Part shown: positions 18,728 to 27,642 of the stretch, piece after piece
Layout of the letters: each line of letters starts with the position of its first letter
Numbering within the stretch: the stretch's first letter is position 1
DNA from: an uncultured Carboxylicivirga sp.
GTDB lineage: Bacteria; Bacteroidota; Bacteroidia; Bacteroidales; Marinilabiliaceae
Direction of reading: 5' to 3'
Length of the DNA: 64,000 nt
Assembly: GCA_947491945.1 (NCBI GenBank)
Contig: CANLLN010000015.1
Coordinates: forward strand, 1 to 64,000
Notes under the pieces: generated by a model
Database searches by the model: none
What the model was told of the DNA's origin: nothing
Seen by the model: the letters and a program-made list of their open reading frames with translations, nothing else
Translations under genes and position numbers: made by a program

Positions 18728-18737
18728 CTATTACACA

Positions 18738-19139
18738 ATGACACAACGATGCACGCTAAAGAAGCAAGAGCGGCTATGTAGCCGAACGCTTATTCAAACG
18801 CTGTTTGATCAGGGACAATCGTTTGTGAAATATCCTTTCAGAGTCACTTATTTGTCCCTGGAGAGTGATGCAGACAAGGCAGTGCTTCAGATGCTGGTGA
18901 GCGTATCCAAAAGGCGTTTTAAAAGGGCTGTTAAGCGCAATCGTCTTAAGCGTTTATCGCGCGAGGCCTATCGTTTGAATAAACATGCTCTGGCTGATCA
19001 GGTGGAGGCCTCCGGTAAAGGGCTGGCCGTCGCCTTTATTTATCTGCCAAGTGAGATGCTCGATTATAAAGCCGTGGAAAAAGGCATGAAGAAAGCTCTA
19101 AAGAAGCTGCAACAAGAAACCGCCGACCATGAGAAATAA
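18738..19139 (+). CDS. rnpA: Ribonuclease P protein component
   Basis: A basic 133-aa protein, the P protein that binds RNase P RNA for tRNA 5' maturation. The RNR signature is [18 protein letters not shown] at about residues 56-75. The N-terminal [20 protein letters not shown] and SVSKRRFKR fit the family. It overlaps yidD by 11 bases, the usual rnpA-yidD pairing. rpmH and dnaA are not adjacent. Confidence 0.93.
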   Translation: MTQRCTLKKQERLCSRTLIQTLFDQGQSFVKYPFRVTYLSLESDADKAVLQMLVSVSKRRFKRAVKRNRLKRLSREAYRLNKHALADQVEASGKGLAVAFIYLPSEMLDYKAVEKGMKKALKKLQQETADHEK

Positions 19140-19398
19140 CAGCGTCAGTGGTTTATTGAAGGCCGTAATCAATGGCATGCGTTCCTTGTTAGTGGCGCAG
19201 CTGTTACTGCCTGTTAAACTCTATCAGTGGTTTATATCGCCTGTTCTGGGGGCATCATGTCGATATACACCCACCTGCTCGCAGTACACCATAGAAGCCC
19301 TCAAGAAGCATGGACCCTTCAAAGGGCTTTACCTGGCACTTAAGCGCATCCTGAGCTGTCATCCCTGGGGTGGCCATGGTCACGATCCTGTACCTTAG
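19129..19398 (+). CDS. yidD: Membrane protein insertion efficiency factor YidD
   Basis: An 89-aa protein with one hydrophobic stretch ([20 protein letters not shown]) and the family core [19 protein letters not shown], including three conserved cysteines, then [12 protein letters not shown] at the C-terminus. YidD assists the YidC insertase at the inner membrane. The ATG lies 11 bases inside the end of rnpA, so translation is likely coupled. The usual length is 70-90 aa. Confidence 0.93.
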   Translation: MRNNSVSGLLKAVINGMRSLLVAQLLLPVKLYQWFISPVLGASCRYTPTCSQYTIEALKKHGPFKGLYLALKRILSCHPWGGHGHDPVP

Positions 19399-19513
19399 CA
19401 AGGGTCGCTATTCCACTGTTTACGAATGATTAGCCTCGATAGCCCGTCTGTTGGTTACTTCGTTCACGCTTTCTCTCATCCATCTCCTCCGTTAAAAAGT
19501 ATGGGCCCGATTT

Positions 19514-19542
19514 TTTGGTTCGTATTTTTCGCTGTACTTTTA
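19514..19542 (+). promoter_or_regulatory. Promoter for the aldehyde dehydrogenase gene
   Basis: TTTG at 19514-19517 followed after 17 bases by TACTTTTA at 19535-19542, a near match to TAnnTTTG, about 25 bases before the start. Confidence 0.5.
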
Positions 19543-19567
19543 AGCAACTTACTTAATAACGAGTATC

Positions 19568-20935
19568 ATGTTTTTGAAAAGTATAAACCCGGCCACGGGT
19601 GAGGTCATTCGATCCTATGAGGAATTTCATAGTGGAGATATTGATAAGGCAGTAGGCGATAGTGATCGTGCCTTTCAGCAATGGCGAAATGTTCCATTGG
19701 ATGAGCGCAGCCGACTTTTAAAGGCAGCTGCCGGCATTTTGCGCGATAAGCAGGAGGGGCTGGCCTTTAATATTACAGTGGAGATGGGTAAATGCATTGT
19801 TGAGGCGCGTGCTGAGATTGCCAAATGTGCCGGGGTGTGCGATTACTATGCCGATCGGGGTGCTGAATTTCTGAAACCGGAGATGATTGAAACGGAGGCT
19901 CAACTTTCGTATGCCGCCATGCGTCCTTTGGGACCCGTACTCGCTATTATGCCCTGGAATTTCCCTTTTTGGCAGGTTTTTCGCTTTGCGGCGCCTGCCC
20001 TCATGGCTGGTAATGTATGTTTGCTCAAACATGCATCTAACGTGCCGGGATGTGCCCTGGCCATTGAACAGGTATTTCAGGAAGCCGGGTTTCCCGCTGA
20101 TGTTTTTAAAGCCTTACTCGTTAGAAGCAGTCGGGTGGAGACCCTTATTGCCGATCGCCGCGTTAAAGCGGTAACCCTTACCGGCAGTACACCTGCAGGC
20201 AGGGCAGTTGCTGCTGCGGCTGGTAAATACCTAAAAAAATGTGTATTGGAGCTGGGGGGCAGCGATCCTTATCTAATATTAGAAGATGCTGATTTGCCAA
20301 GTGCCGTGGAGGCATGTGTGGCAGGTCGCATTCTTAATGCTGGTCAGAGTTGCATTGGGGCGAAACGGTTCATTGCTGTTGATAAAATTTATGACGAGTT
20401 TGCAGCTCTTTTCACCGAGAAGATGCAAGCCATTACCTATGGCGACCCCTTCGATGGCCGTTGCAACATGGGGCCTTTGTCGCGTTTTAAATTTCGCGAA
20501 GATATTCACATGCAGGTAGAAAACAGCCTTGATAAGGGTGCTCAGCTACTGGTGGGTGGTGTTCTGCCAGAGGGCGACGGAGCCTATTATCCCGCCACGG
20601 TGTTGGGCGAGGTGCGGCCTGGTATGCCTGCATATCACGAAGAATTGTTTGGGCCCGTAGCTGCCCTGATACGTGCTGCCGATGAGGACGATGCCATTCG
20701 CATAGCCAATGATACGGCCTTTGGCCTTGGCGCTGCGGTTTTTACCCGCGATATTGAACGGGGACGACGCATTGCTGAGGAAGAGCTGGAAGTAGGTTGT
20801 GGCTTTGTCAATGATTTTGTGCGTTCTGATCCGCGTCTGCCCTTCGGGGGTGTTAATGAAAGCGGCTACGGGCGTGAGCTCTCTCATTACGGGATGAAGG
20901 AATTTATGAATATTAAATCGATATATGTAAAATAG
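19568..20935 (+). CDS. NAD(P)-dependent aldehyde dehydrogenase, succinate-semialdehyde dehydrogenase-like
   Basis: A 455-aa ALDH-superfamily enzyme. Motifs include IMPWNFPFWQ, the nucleotide-fold TLTGSTPAGRAV, the general base in LELGGSDPYLIL, and the catalytic Cys in NAGQSCIGAKRF. NAGQSC and the short N-terminus (starting FLKSINPATGEVI) match the SSADH/GabD-type class that oxidises succinate semialdehyde to succinate; other short-chain aldehydes remain possible. Cytoplasmic. It is followed 32 bases later by recX, an unrelated gene. Confidence 0.85.
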   Translation: MFLKSINPATGEVIRSYEEFHSGDIDKAVGDSDRAFQQWRNVPLDERSRLLKAAAGILRDKQEGLAFNITVEMGKCIVEARAEIAKCAGVCDYYADRGAEFLKPEMIETEAQLSYAAMRPLGPVLAIMPWNFPFWQVFRFAAPALMAGNVCLLKHASNVPGCALAIEQVFQEAGFPADVFKALLVRSSRVETLIADRRVKAVTLTGSTPAGRAVAAAAGKYLKKCVLELGGSDPYLILEDADLPSAVEACVAGRILNAGQSCIGAKRFIAVDKIYDEFAALFTEKMQAITYGDPFDGRCNMGPLSRFKFREDIHMQVENSLDKGAQLLVGGVLPEGDGAYYPATVLGEVRPGMPAYHEELFGPVAALIRAADEDDAIRIANDTAFGLGAAVFTRDIERGRRIAEEELEVGCGFVNDFVRSDPRLPFGGVNESGYGRELSHYGMKEFMNIKSIYVK

Positions 20936-20967
20936 TCTTGGTGTTCCAAGGCTAAAAGAGGGATTCA

Positions 20968-21456
20968 ATGGATTATCGTCAGGCCATCAATAAGGCGGCA
21001 GCCCTGTGCTCGCGTAAGGAGTATTGTAGCGGTGACATACGCAGTAAGTTGCAGGGTTGGGAATTAAGTGATGAAGAGGTGGAAAACGGCTTGCGCTGGC
21101 TGGTGGATGAAAAGTTTATTGATGATGAGCGTTTTGCCGGGTATTACGTACGTGATAAATTCATTTTTAACGGATGGGGACGCATTAAAATACGCTATCA
21201 TTTGCGGGCTAAAGGAATAGATAACTCGCTTATTGATGAGGCTTTAATGCAGCTTAATGAGGCGGACTATGCCGTAAAGCTGGCAGAGTTATTGCAAAGT
21301 AAAAGGCGGCACATTAAAAATAAAGATGTTTGGCAAACCAAAGCAGCGCTGCTGCGTTTCGCACAGTCGCGTGGTTACGAGCCTGATCTGGTATTTAGCG
21401 CCATCGACCAAATATTAACAACACAAGCCGAAAACCATGATGATGAAACAATCTAA
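20968..21456 (+). CDS. recX: RecX-family regulatory protein
   Basis: A 162-aa all-helical protein of three tandem three-helix repeats, the RecX fold that binds and restrains RecA filaments. Visible are AAALCSRKEYCSGDIRSKL, LVDEKFIDDERFAGYYVRDKF and GWGRIKIRYHLRAKGIDNSLIDEAL, each typical of RecX. recA is not adjacent. Its end overlaps the next gene by 20 bases, suggesting coupled translation. Confidence 0.88.
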   Translation: MDYRQAINKAAALCSRKEYCSGDIRSKLQGWELSDEEVENGLRWLVDEKFIDDERFAGYYVRDKFIFNGWGRIKIRYHLRAKGIDNSLIDEALMQLNEADYAVKLAELLQSKRRHIKNKDVWQTKAALLRFAQSRGYEPDLVFSAIDQILTTQAENHDDETI

Positions 21457-22834
21457 ACTTACACTGCTGGCCCTTGTGGCACTTTTTATATTTCCCCTTG
21501 GGGCTTTAGCTAAAAGAAAGCCGGCCTGGGTGAAGCAAAGACCCAACGACCCGGCTTATTATATCGGACTGGCCACCGTGGCAAAAAGCGGATCGGCGGT
21601 CTCCTACCGTCAGGTAGCCCGTGATGCAGCCCTAAAACAGATGAGCAGCGAGATAAAAGTAAGTATCTCCTCCAATTCAGTGTTGCACAAGCTGGAGAGT
21701 GACGCGGATTATAAGGAGGCCTATGAGTCTAAGGTACAGGCATCGGTGCAGCAAACCCTGGAGGGTTACGAGGTGTTGACCTGGGAAAATCGAAAAGAGT
21801 ACTGGGTAATGACACGCCTATCGAAAGAAAAGTATGCACGCGCGCGTCAGATGAAGCTGGACAGAGCCAAGATGATGGCGAGTGCCTATTTATCGGATGC
21901 CCGGAAGGCACTTTCTGGAAACGATGCTTATTCGGCTTTAAACTATCTGGCCAAAGGGGTAATCAGTCTTCGTAATCACCTGGAGGAAGACCTGAACCAT
22001 AAAACAGTTGATGGTACTTATAATGTGGGAACTGCACTTTTTAGCACTATACAGGATGTGTTGCGCCGTATTGAATTGGTGCCGGTTCAACCCCGTTACC
22101 AGATTCGTTTTTCGCAGAAACTAACTGTTCCCATTGGTTTACACGCTTATTTGCGCGATACCAATGGTAGCCGGCATGCCTTGACGGGGCTGCCGCTTAA
22201 CGCCGCATTCTCCAAAGGAGAGGGGCTATTATCCTTGCAACATCAAACCGATGCCAGTGGTTATACGGCAGTGTCTGTTACCCGCCTGCTTTCTAAGCGC
22301 AAGATGCAGGAAATTACTGTGGCTCTTGATTTTAGTACGGTGGTTAATGCTGAAAGCGATCCAGAAGTAAGGCACTTGCTTAGTGTTTTCTTTCCGCAGA
22401 AGCAAATGCCCACTGTGGGTATCAGCATCGAAGTGATGAAATCGAAAGCCTACCTATTGAGTACGGAAACTGTTTTTGGAGCAATGGATCAGAAGGGCGT
22501 GTTTAGCGGCATGTTAAAGACTGAGCTGAATGAGAACTTTTTTACTTTTACTAGCAATCAGGAGGAGGCGGATTTTGAAGTGACGATCAATACCAACTTT
22601 GTTGCCGGCGATGAGCGCAAAGGGCAAGGATATGCTGTTTATACCGTATTTGCCGATTTAAGTATTGGTATTAAAGATGTAAAGGCACAGACTGAGATTT
22701 TTACGGATCAGCTGAATGGCATAAGGGGCATGCGGCCTGGAAATTTCGAGTATGCGCTTAAAGATGCCCGTATTAAGCTGATTAATGCTTTTCAACAAGA
22801 AATTGAGCCACGACTTGAGCAGGTGGATATGTAA
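21437..22834 (+). CDS. Exported LPP20-domain protein
   Basis: A 465-aa exported protein with signal peptide MMMKQSKLTLLALVALFIFPLGALA; no lipobox cysteine is present, although many LPP20-family members are lipoproteins. The first 150 residues (PAWVKQRPNDPAYYIGLATV, DAALKQMSSEIKVSISSNS) resemble the LPP20 domain. The rest is a beta-rich region of unknown role. In-frame Met codons at 21437, 21440 and 21443 are equally possible starts. It lies between recX and a periplasmic rhodanese and likely shares their transcript. Confidence 0.72.
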   Translation: MMMKQSKLTLLALVALFIFPLGALAKRKPAWVKQRPNDPAYYIGLATVAKSGSAVSYRQVARDAALKQMSSEIKVSISSNSVLHKLESDADYKEAYESKVQASVQQTLEGYEVLTWENRKEYWVMTRLSKEKYARARQMKLDRAKMMASAYLSDARKALSGNDAYSALNYLAKGVISLRNHLEEDLNHKTVDGTYNVGTALFSTIQDVLRRIELVPVQPRYQIRFSQKLTVPIGLHAYLRDTNGSRHALTGLPLNAAFSKGEGLLSLQHQTDASGYTAVSVTRLLSKRKMQEITVALDFSTVVNAESDPEVRHLLSVFFPQKQMPTVGISIEVMKSKAYLLSTETVFGAMDQKGVFSGMLKTELNENFFTFTSNQEEADFEVTINTNFVAGDERKGQGYAVYTVFADLSIGIKDVKAQTEIFTDQLNGIRGMRPGNFEYALKDARIKLINAFQQEIEPRLEQVDM

Positions 22835-22847
22835 ACTATAGTAGGAA

Positions 22848-23237
22848 ATGAGTGTGATGAAGAATGGATGGGTTTGGGTGATGATGGTTATGTTTTGGGT
22901 GATGACCGTAAAGGCCCAAAGTCCTGACAGGATTAATGCAAGGCGTTTTTATTCACTGATGCAGCAGCATCCAAAGGCTTTGCTTGTGGATGTGCGCCCT
23001 GCCGAGAAGTATAGGGATTATCGGATAAAAGGGGCTTTGCCAGCGCCGGAAAAAAAAGATTTATTGCAGTTGGTAAATATAGTGCCTACGAACGATACTA
23101 TTTTTCTTTATTGTGAAAAGGATATCCGTACCGGCGCGGCAGCAGCAATACTCGACAGTTTGGGTTATCAACATCTGTATGTCCTCAAAGGTGGCCTCAT
23201 GAGTTGGCGAAGGAATGGTTACCCCATAGAACATTAG
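22848..23237 (+). CDS. Periplasmic single-domain rhodanese-like protein
   Basis: A 129-aa protein whose hydrophobic N-terminus (WVWVMMVMFWVMTVKAQ) ends in a signal-peptidase site. One rhodanese domain follows: LLVDVRPAEKYRDYRIKGALPAP, then the catalytic cysteine in FLYCEKDIRTGAAA, and LKGGLMSWRRNGYPI at the end. Rhodanese domains carry persulfide sulfur on this cysteine; the export signal implies periplasmic sulfur or redox chemistry. It is 13 bases after the LPP20 gene and is followed by a strong terminator. Confidence 0.85.
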   Translation: MSVMKNGWVWVMMVMFWVMTVKAQSPDRINARRFYSLMQQHPKALLVDVRPAEKYRDYRIKGALPAPEKKDLLQLVNIVPTNDTIFLYCEKDIRTGAAAAILDSLGYQHLYVLKGGLMSWRRNGYPIEH

Positions 23238-23291
23238 GCAGTGCGATTTTTAGGGTAGTTATTGAATTGGAGTAATTCATGGTAATAAAAT

Positions 23292-23326
23292 AACGGGCTG
23301 CATCATTTTTGACGCAGCCCGTTTTA
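23292..23326. terminator. Bidirectional terminator between rhodanese (+) and chemoreceptor (-)
   Basis: AACGGGCTGC pairs perfectly with GCAGCCCGTT around a 12-base loop; T-rich on both sides. Confidence 0.9.
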
Positions 23327-23355
23327 TCTTGGAGTTTTCAGTGTTTCACCATAGC

Positions 23356-25170
23356 TTACTCTTCCACCTTGAAGAAACTGATTACTTCATTGAGTTTTTG
23401 CACCTCACGGAAGAAGGACTCGGTGAGCTCCGAGATGTTGTCGGCCGCATCCGCATTGCCTTGCGACACCCCGTCCAGTTCCAGAATGGCATTGTTAATC
23501 TGTTTGGATCCTTCGTTCTGTTCCAGGGAGGCGGCCGATATTTCAGCTACCAGGTTATAGGCCTTCTGGATATCGGGGACCAGGCTTTCGAAGATGCTGC
23601 CGGCCTTAATGGCGGTGTCTACACCCATCTGAGCTTTCTCACTGATGTCGTTGGCCGACTGACGGCTGCGCTCGGCCAGCTTGCGTACTTCGGCGGCTAC
23701 CACTGCAAATCCTCGTCCCTGCTCCCCGGCACGAGCAGCTTCTACTGCAGCATTCAGCGAGAGTATATTGGTCTGCATGGCTATTTCATCAATGATTTGA
23801 ACTTTCTCGGCAATGGTTTTGATGCCTTCCACAGCTTGCTTCACAATGTCGCTTCCATTGGAGGTGTCCTTAAAGGCTTGTGACATAATTTGCTCTGTCT
23901 GCTTCGAATTATCAGCGTTCTGACTGATGTTGGCACCCATCTCTTCCATGGAGGCCGATACCTCTTCTGTGGATGAGGCCTGTTGCATAGAACGAGATGA
24001 CAGCTCGTTGGCTGAATCGGTTAGCTTGGCTCCACCATTGGTGATGAGCTGCGCAGTGAGTTTAGCCTGGGCGATAACACTGCCAATGCGTTCAATCATG
24101 GTTTCAAAGGTGCTGGCCAGTTGACCGATCTCATCGTGACGGGCACTCAAAGTAGCATCAATATCTACCTTAAGCTGACCTTGTGCCAGTGCATTGGCCA
24201 CTTTGTTGATCTGTAGAATGGGGCGTGCCAGTGAGTTGGCAATAAAATAGGCCAGGGCTAGGGCCAATGCCAGAAAGATGCTGCCGATCACCACCGAGAA
24301 GTTACGGATGGGGTGGAGCATGCTTACCAGCTCAGCGGTAGGCACGGCCATTACTATTTTATGACCGGTGTTGCCAATGTTCATATAGGCCAGCTCATGA
24401 TTGGCATCCTTCAGGGTATATTCGCTAATCAGACCGGTGTTGTCGTCATTAATAATTTTTTGTGCACCCGTTCCAATGATGGCCTCCAACGACTGGTTAG
24501 TGTCGGCATTGTGCTGGGCTATTTTAACCTGACCCTTACCGTCAATGACCCATAAGTCGGCTCCTTGGCTAAACTTACGACTTGTTAGTATCTGTGCCAG
24601 TTCGTCGATGTTAATACCTACACCGGCGGCCCCAAGTGGATTGTTGATGTCGCCCATGAGCACGTTGATAAAAAGGGCTGTTTTATTGAGTTGGGCATTA
24701 AAATCAAGATTAGCTTCCAGCTGTTGTCCACTTTTAATAAAGTTATAAAACCAGCTATCATCCTCCTCATCCTGATTGAGTTCATCAGCTAGGATGAAGC
24801 CGTTAGTATAAAAATTGTTGGTTAGAGCGCTGGCGGCAAAAGCAATCTCGTAGTCGAGGTCTGTGACCATCTGATCCAGCTTCGATAAATTCATTTCTTT
24901 TAATTCGTCATTGGCCTCACGATTTGTAAACCAATTGTTGAGTGTTGGATCTGCCGCCAGCGCTAGTGATGTTTCAATGGCTTTTTCAAATTCGGCGCGC
25001 AAATCACTTTGTGATGCTTCCAAAAAGGCGTGCAACTGCTGCTCGCGTATGTCTTCTGTTAGCGTGCGGCTAATGGTTAAATAAAAGGTGAGGCTGATAG
25101 CTGCTATCACCATAAAAACGACAGACCCAAAGAGTAGTATAATCCTGGATCGGATGCTGTTAAACTGCAT
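23356..25170 (-). CDS. Methyl-accepting chemotaxis protein, chemoreceptor A
   Basis: A 604-aa transmembrane receptor. TM1 is at about residues 9-30 (IILLFGSVVFMVIAAISLTF). A periplasmic sensor of the double-Cache type (about 35-275) follows, then TM2 (VVIGSIFLALALALAYFI), a HAMP domain starting ARPILQINKVANALAQG, and a signalling coiled coil. The hairpin tip reads EIAMQTNILSLNAAVEAARAGEQGRGFAVVAAEVRKLAERS, which binds CheA/CheW. No che genes are in the window. It lies 185 bases downstream of a paralogue that shares the signalling half almost residue for residue, while the sensor halves differ, suggesting different ligands. Confidence 0.95.
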   Translation of the reverse strand: MQFNSIRSRIILLFGSVVFMVIAAISLTFYLTISRTLTEDIREQQLHAFLEASQSDLRAEFEKAIETSLALAADPTLNNWFTNREANDELKEMNLSKLDQMVTDLDYEIAFAASALTNNFYTNGFILADELNQDEEDDSWFYNFIKSGQQLEANLDFNAQLNKTALFINVLMGDINNPLGAAGVGINIDELAQILTSRKFSQGADLWVIDGKGQVKIAQHNADTNQSLEAIIGTGAQKIINDDNTGLISEYTLKDANHELAYMNIGNTGHKIVMAVPTAELVSMLHPIRNFSVVIGSIFLALALALAYFIANSLARPILQINKVANALAQGQLKVDIDATLSARHDEIGQLASTFETMIERIGSVIAQAKLTAQLITNGGAKLTDSANELSSRSMQQASSTEEVSASMEEMGANISQNADNSKQTEQIMSQAFKDTSNGSDIVKQAVEGIKTIAEKVQIIDEIAMQTNILSLNAAVEAARAGEQGRGFAVVAAEVRKLAERSRQSANDISEKAQMGVDTAIKAGSIFESLVPDIQKAYNLVAEISAASLEQNEGSKQINNAILELDGVSQGNADAADNISELTESFFREVQKLNEVISFFKVEE

Positions 25171-25355
25171 ACAACAAATATTATGGCCAAATTGACCGGT
25201 TGTTAATAAATGGATAATCTTCCGTGTGTGCGGATTTAGACTATGCTGTGGGTATCATTTGGCAGGGAATAAGTCGGGATACGCTTAAGCCCCAAAAAAG
25301 TTATGCTATTATTTCAAAAAAAGTGCTTGAACTGATAATATTTGAGGCTGAACAT

Positions 25356-27167
25356 TTATTCCACTTTAAAGAAACTAATTACCTCGTTGAGTTTTTGTAC
25401 CTCGCGGAAGAAGGATTCGGTGAGTTCCGATATCTTATCGGCAGCATCGGCATTGCCTTGTGCAACGCCATCGAGCTCTAAAATGGCATTGTTAATCTGT
25501 TTGGATCCTTCGTTCTGCTCCAGAGAGGCAGCCGATATTTCTGATACCAGGTTATAGGCTTTCTGAATATCAGGCACCAGTTTTTCGAAGATTCCGCCGG
25601 CTTTAATGGCAGTATCTACTCCCAATTGAGCCTTCTCACTGATGTCGTTGGCCGACTGACGGCTGCGTTCGGCAAGCTTGCGTACTTCGGCTGCCACCAC
25701 TGCAAATCCACGCCCCTGCTCACCGGCACGTGCTGCCTCTACGGCGGCATTCAGCGATAGGATATTTGTTTGCATGGCTATTTCATCAATGATCTGTACT
25801 TTTTCGGCGATGGTTTTGATGCCTTCCACAGCTTGCTTCACAATGTCGCTACCGTTGGAGGTGTCCTTAAAGGCCTGCGACATGATTTGCTCTGTTTGTT
25901 TTGCGTTGTCAGCGTTCTGACTAATGTTGGCGCCCATCTCTTCCATGGAGGCCGATACCTCTTCGGTGGAAGATGCTTGTTGCATGGAACGAGACGAAAG
26001 TTCGTTGGCAGAGCCAGTGAGCTCGGAACCACCATTCGTGATGAGTTGCGCCGTTTGTTTAGCTTGTGCAATCACACTGCTAATGCGGGTAATCATGGTT
26101 TTAAAGGTGTTGGCCAGTTGACCGATCTCATCCGGCCTGGAACTGAGGCCTTCGTCAATTTCCACTTTAAGCTCACCTTGTGCCAGTGCATTGGCTACCC
26201 TGTTAATTTGCAGTATGGGACGTGCCAGTGAGTTGGCAATAAAATAGGCCAGTGCCAGCGCCAGCACAAGGAAAATAATGCCAATCAGTACAGAGAAATT
26301 GCGTATTGGGCGGAGCATACTTACCAGCTCTTCGGTGGGCACTGCCATTACAATCTTATGACCGGTATTGCCAATATTCATATAGGCCAGTTCATTCTCC
26401 GTATCTTTCAATTCATACTCGCTGATCAGCCCGTTTTTATTATCACTAATAATCGTAAATGCCCCTTTACCAATGATATTCTCCAGAGGCTGGTTGGTAT
26501 GCGTATTATGCTGGGCTATCTTAATCTTTCCTTTACTGTCGATGACCCATAAATCGGCTCCTTCACTAAACTTGCGTTGAGTAAGTTTTTGTACAAGCTC
26601 GTCAATGTTCATTCCAACACCGGCTACTCCCTGGGGTTTATTGGGGTCGCCCATTAGCACGTTAATAAAAAGACCTGTTTTTTTAAGGTTTTCGTCATAA
26701 TCCAGGTTGGCTGATACGTGTTGTTGGGCTGCAAGGCAATTGAAAAACCAGCTGTTATTGCTGTCGTTGGGATCCAGGATAGTGTTGAGATGCTCATCCT
26801 GCGTCCAGTATTCATTGGTTTGTGCGTTTACGGCAAAGGCATTGATGTAGTTTAAATCTGTTGTGAGTTGCTTAAGCTTGCCAAGGCCGAGTTGTTTGAG
26901 TAGTTCATTTTGCTCGTTTTGGCTGAACCATTTCATTAATGTGGGATCGGCTGCCAGCGCCACCGATGTTTCAATCGCCCGTTCAAATTCGGTTCGCAAA
27001 TCACTCTGTGATGCCTCCAGATAGGTGTGCAGTTGTTGCTCCCTGATATCCTTAGTAATTGTTTTACTAATGGCGATGTAAAACGTAAGGCTAATGGCTG
27101 TGATGACCATGAATACGACTGTGCCAAATAATAGCAAAATGCGTGAACGGATACTACTGAACTGCAT
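25356..27167 (-). CDS. Methyl-accepting chemotaxis protein, chemoreceptor B (tandem paralogue)
   Basis: A 603-aa receptor with the same layout as its downstream neighbour: TM1 (ILLLFGTVVFMVITAISLTF), a Cache-type periplasmic domain, TM2 (VLIGIIFLVLALALAYFI), HAMP and an MCP signalling domain ending KLNEVISFFKVE. The last 220 or so residues differ from receptor A at only a handful of positions, whereas the sensor region shows many substitutions. Synonymous differences are common in the shared half, so the duplication is not very recent and the signalling part is under strong constraint. The transcript likely starts upstream at 27.2-27.3 kb. Confidence 0.95.
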   Translation of the reverse strand: MQFSSIRSRILLLFGTVVFMVITAISLTFYIAISKTITKDIREQQLHTYLEASQSDLRTEFERAIETSVALAADPTLMKWFSQNEQNELLKQLGLGKLKQLTTDLNYINAFAVNAQTNEYWTQDEHLNTILDPNDSNNSWFFNCLAAQQHVSANLDYDENLKKTGLFINVLMGDPNKPQGVAGVGMNIDELVQKLTQRKFSEGADLWVIDSKGKIKIAQHNTHTNQPLENIIGKGAFTIISDNKNGLISEYELKDTENELAYMNIGNTGHKIVMAVPTEELVSMLRPIRNFSVLIGIIFLVLALALAYFIANSLARPILQINRVANALAQGELKVEIDEGLSSRPDEIGQLANTFKTMITRISSVIAQAKQTAQLITNGGSELTGSANELSSRSMQQASSTEEVSASMEEMGANISQNADNAKQTEQIMSQAFKDTSNGSDIVKQAVEGIKTIAEKVQIIDEIAMQTNILSLNAAVEAARAGEQGRGFAVVAAEVRKLAERSRQSANDISEKAQLGVDTAIKAGGIFEKLVPDIQKAYNLVSEISAASLEQNEGSKQINNAILELDGVAQGNADAADKISELTESFFREVQKLNEVISFFKVE

Positions 27168-27555
27168 ACGATAAATGTTGCGACAGGTAGAGACCTGTCT
27201 TGTTATACACCCCTAATTGTTAATCCCCTTTGCCAAACTAACCGTCTTTTCAAGCTTGGAAAAGGCATTTCCTGGTCTTCCGGCAATGGGCAATCTTACG
27301 CCCAAATCGCGAATTGGTTATAATAATTGTAGAATTTATCTAAAATTAATCAATTAAGTTTTGAAAATAAAGTATTTGCTATCTATCAGATTAGCAGTAG
27401 AATAATTGACTACATTATTCTGTTGTGTGTTTGTTCAGGTGTGAATTAGGAGTGTATTTGGCATATTAGCCTCTATGGATTTATGCAAATGCATGGCCGT
27501 TAAAAAACTGCTTTGGGTAATCTATTCAGCGCGCTTCGTTTTGATATATGCAAAA
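27168..27555. other. Intergenic region upstream of the chemoreceptors
   Basis: About 390 non-coding bases, AT-rich. A perfect 7-bp stem (27182-27188 with 27193-27199, loop AGAG) lies 15 bases upstream of chemoreceptor B, in its leader. No convincing TAnnTTTG was found on the minus strand; TAGTTTGG near 27232-27239 is one base off. No ORF of note. Confidence 0.4.
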
Positions 27556-27604
27556 AAAAGTGACAGCCTACTAACGCATCATGTAGCTAGGCTATCACCT
27601 TTTC
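27556..27604 (-). terminator. Terminator after rfbB
   Basis: On the minus strand GTGATAGCCTA pairs with TAGGCTGTCAC (one mismatch) around a 17-base loop, followed by a run of eight T. Confidence 0.85.
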
Positions 27605-27642
27605 TATGAGGGTAATTATATGTTATGCTCTTTGTCTTTTTT

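Noticed and set aside
23356-27167. Recent gene conversion between the chemoreceptors
   Set aside because: The shared half carries many silent differences, so selection explains the protein identity better than a recent copy event.
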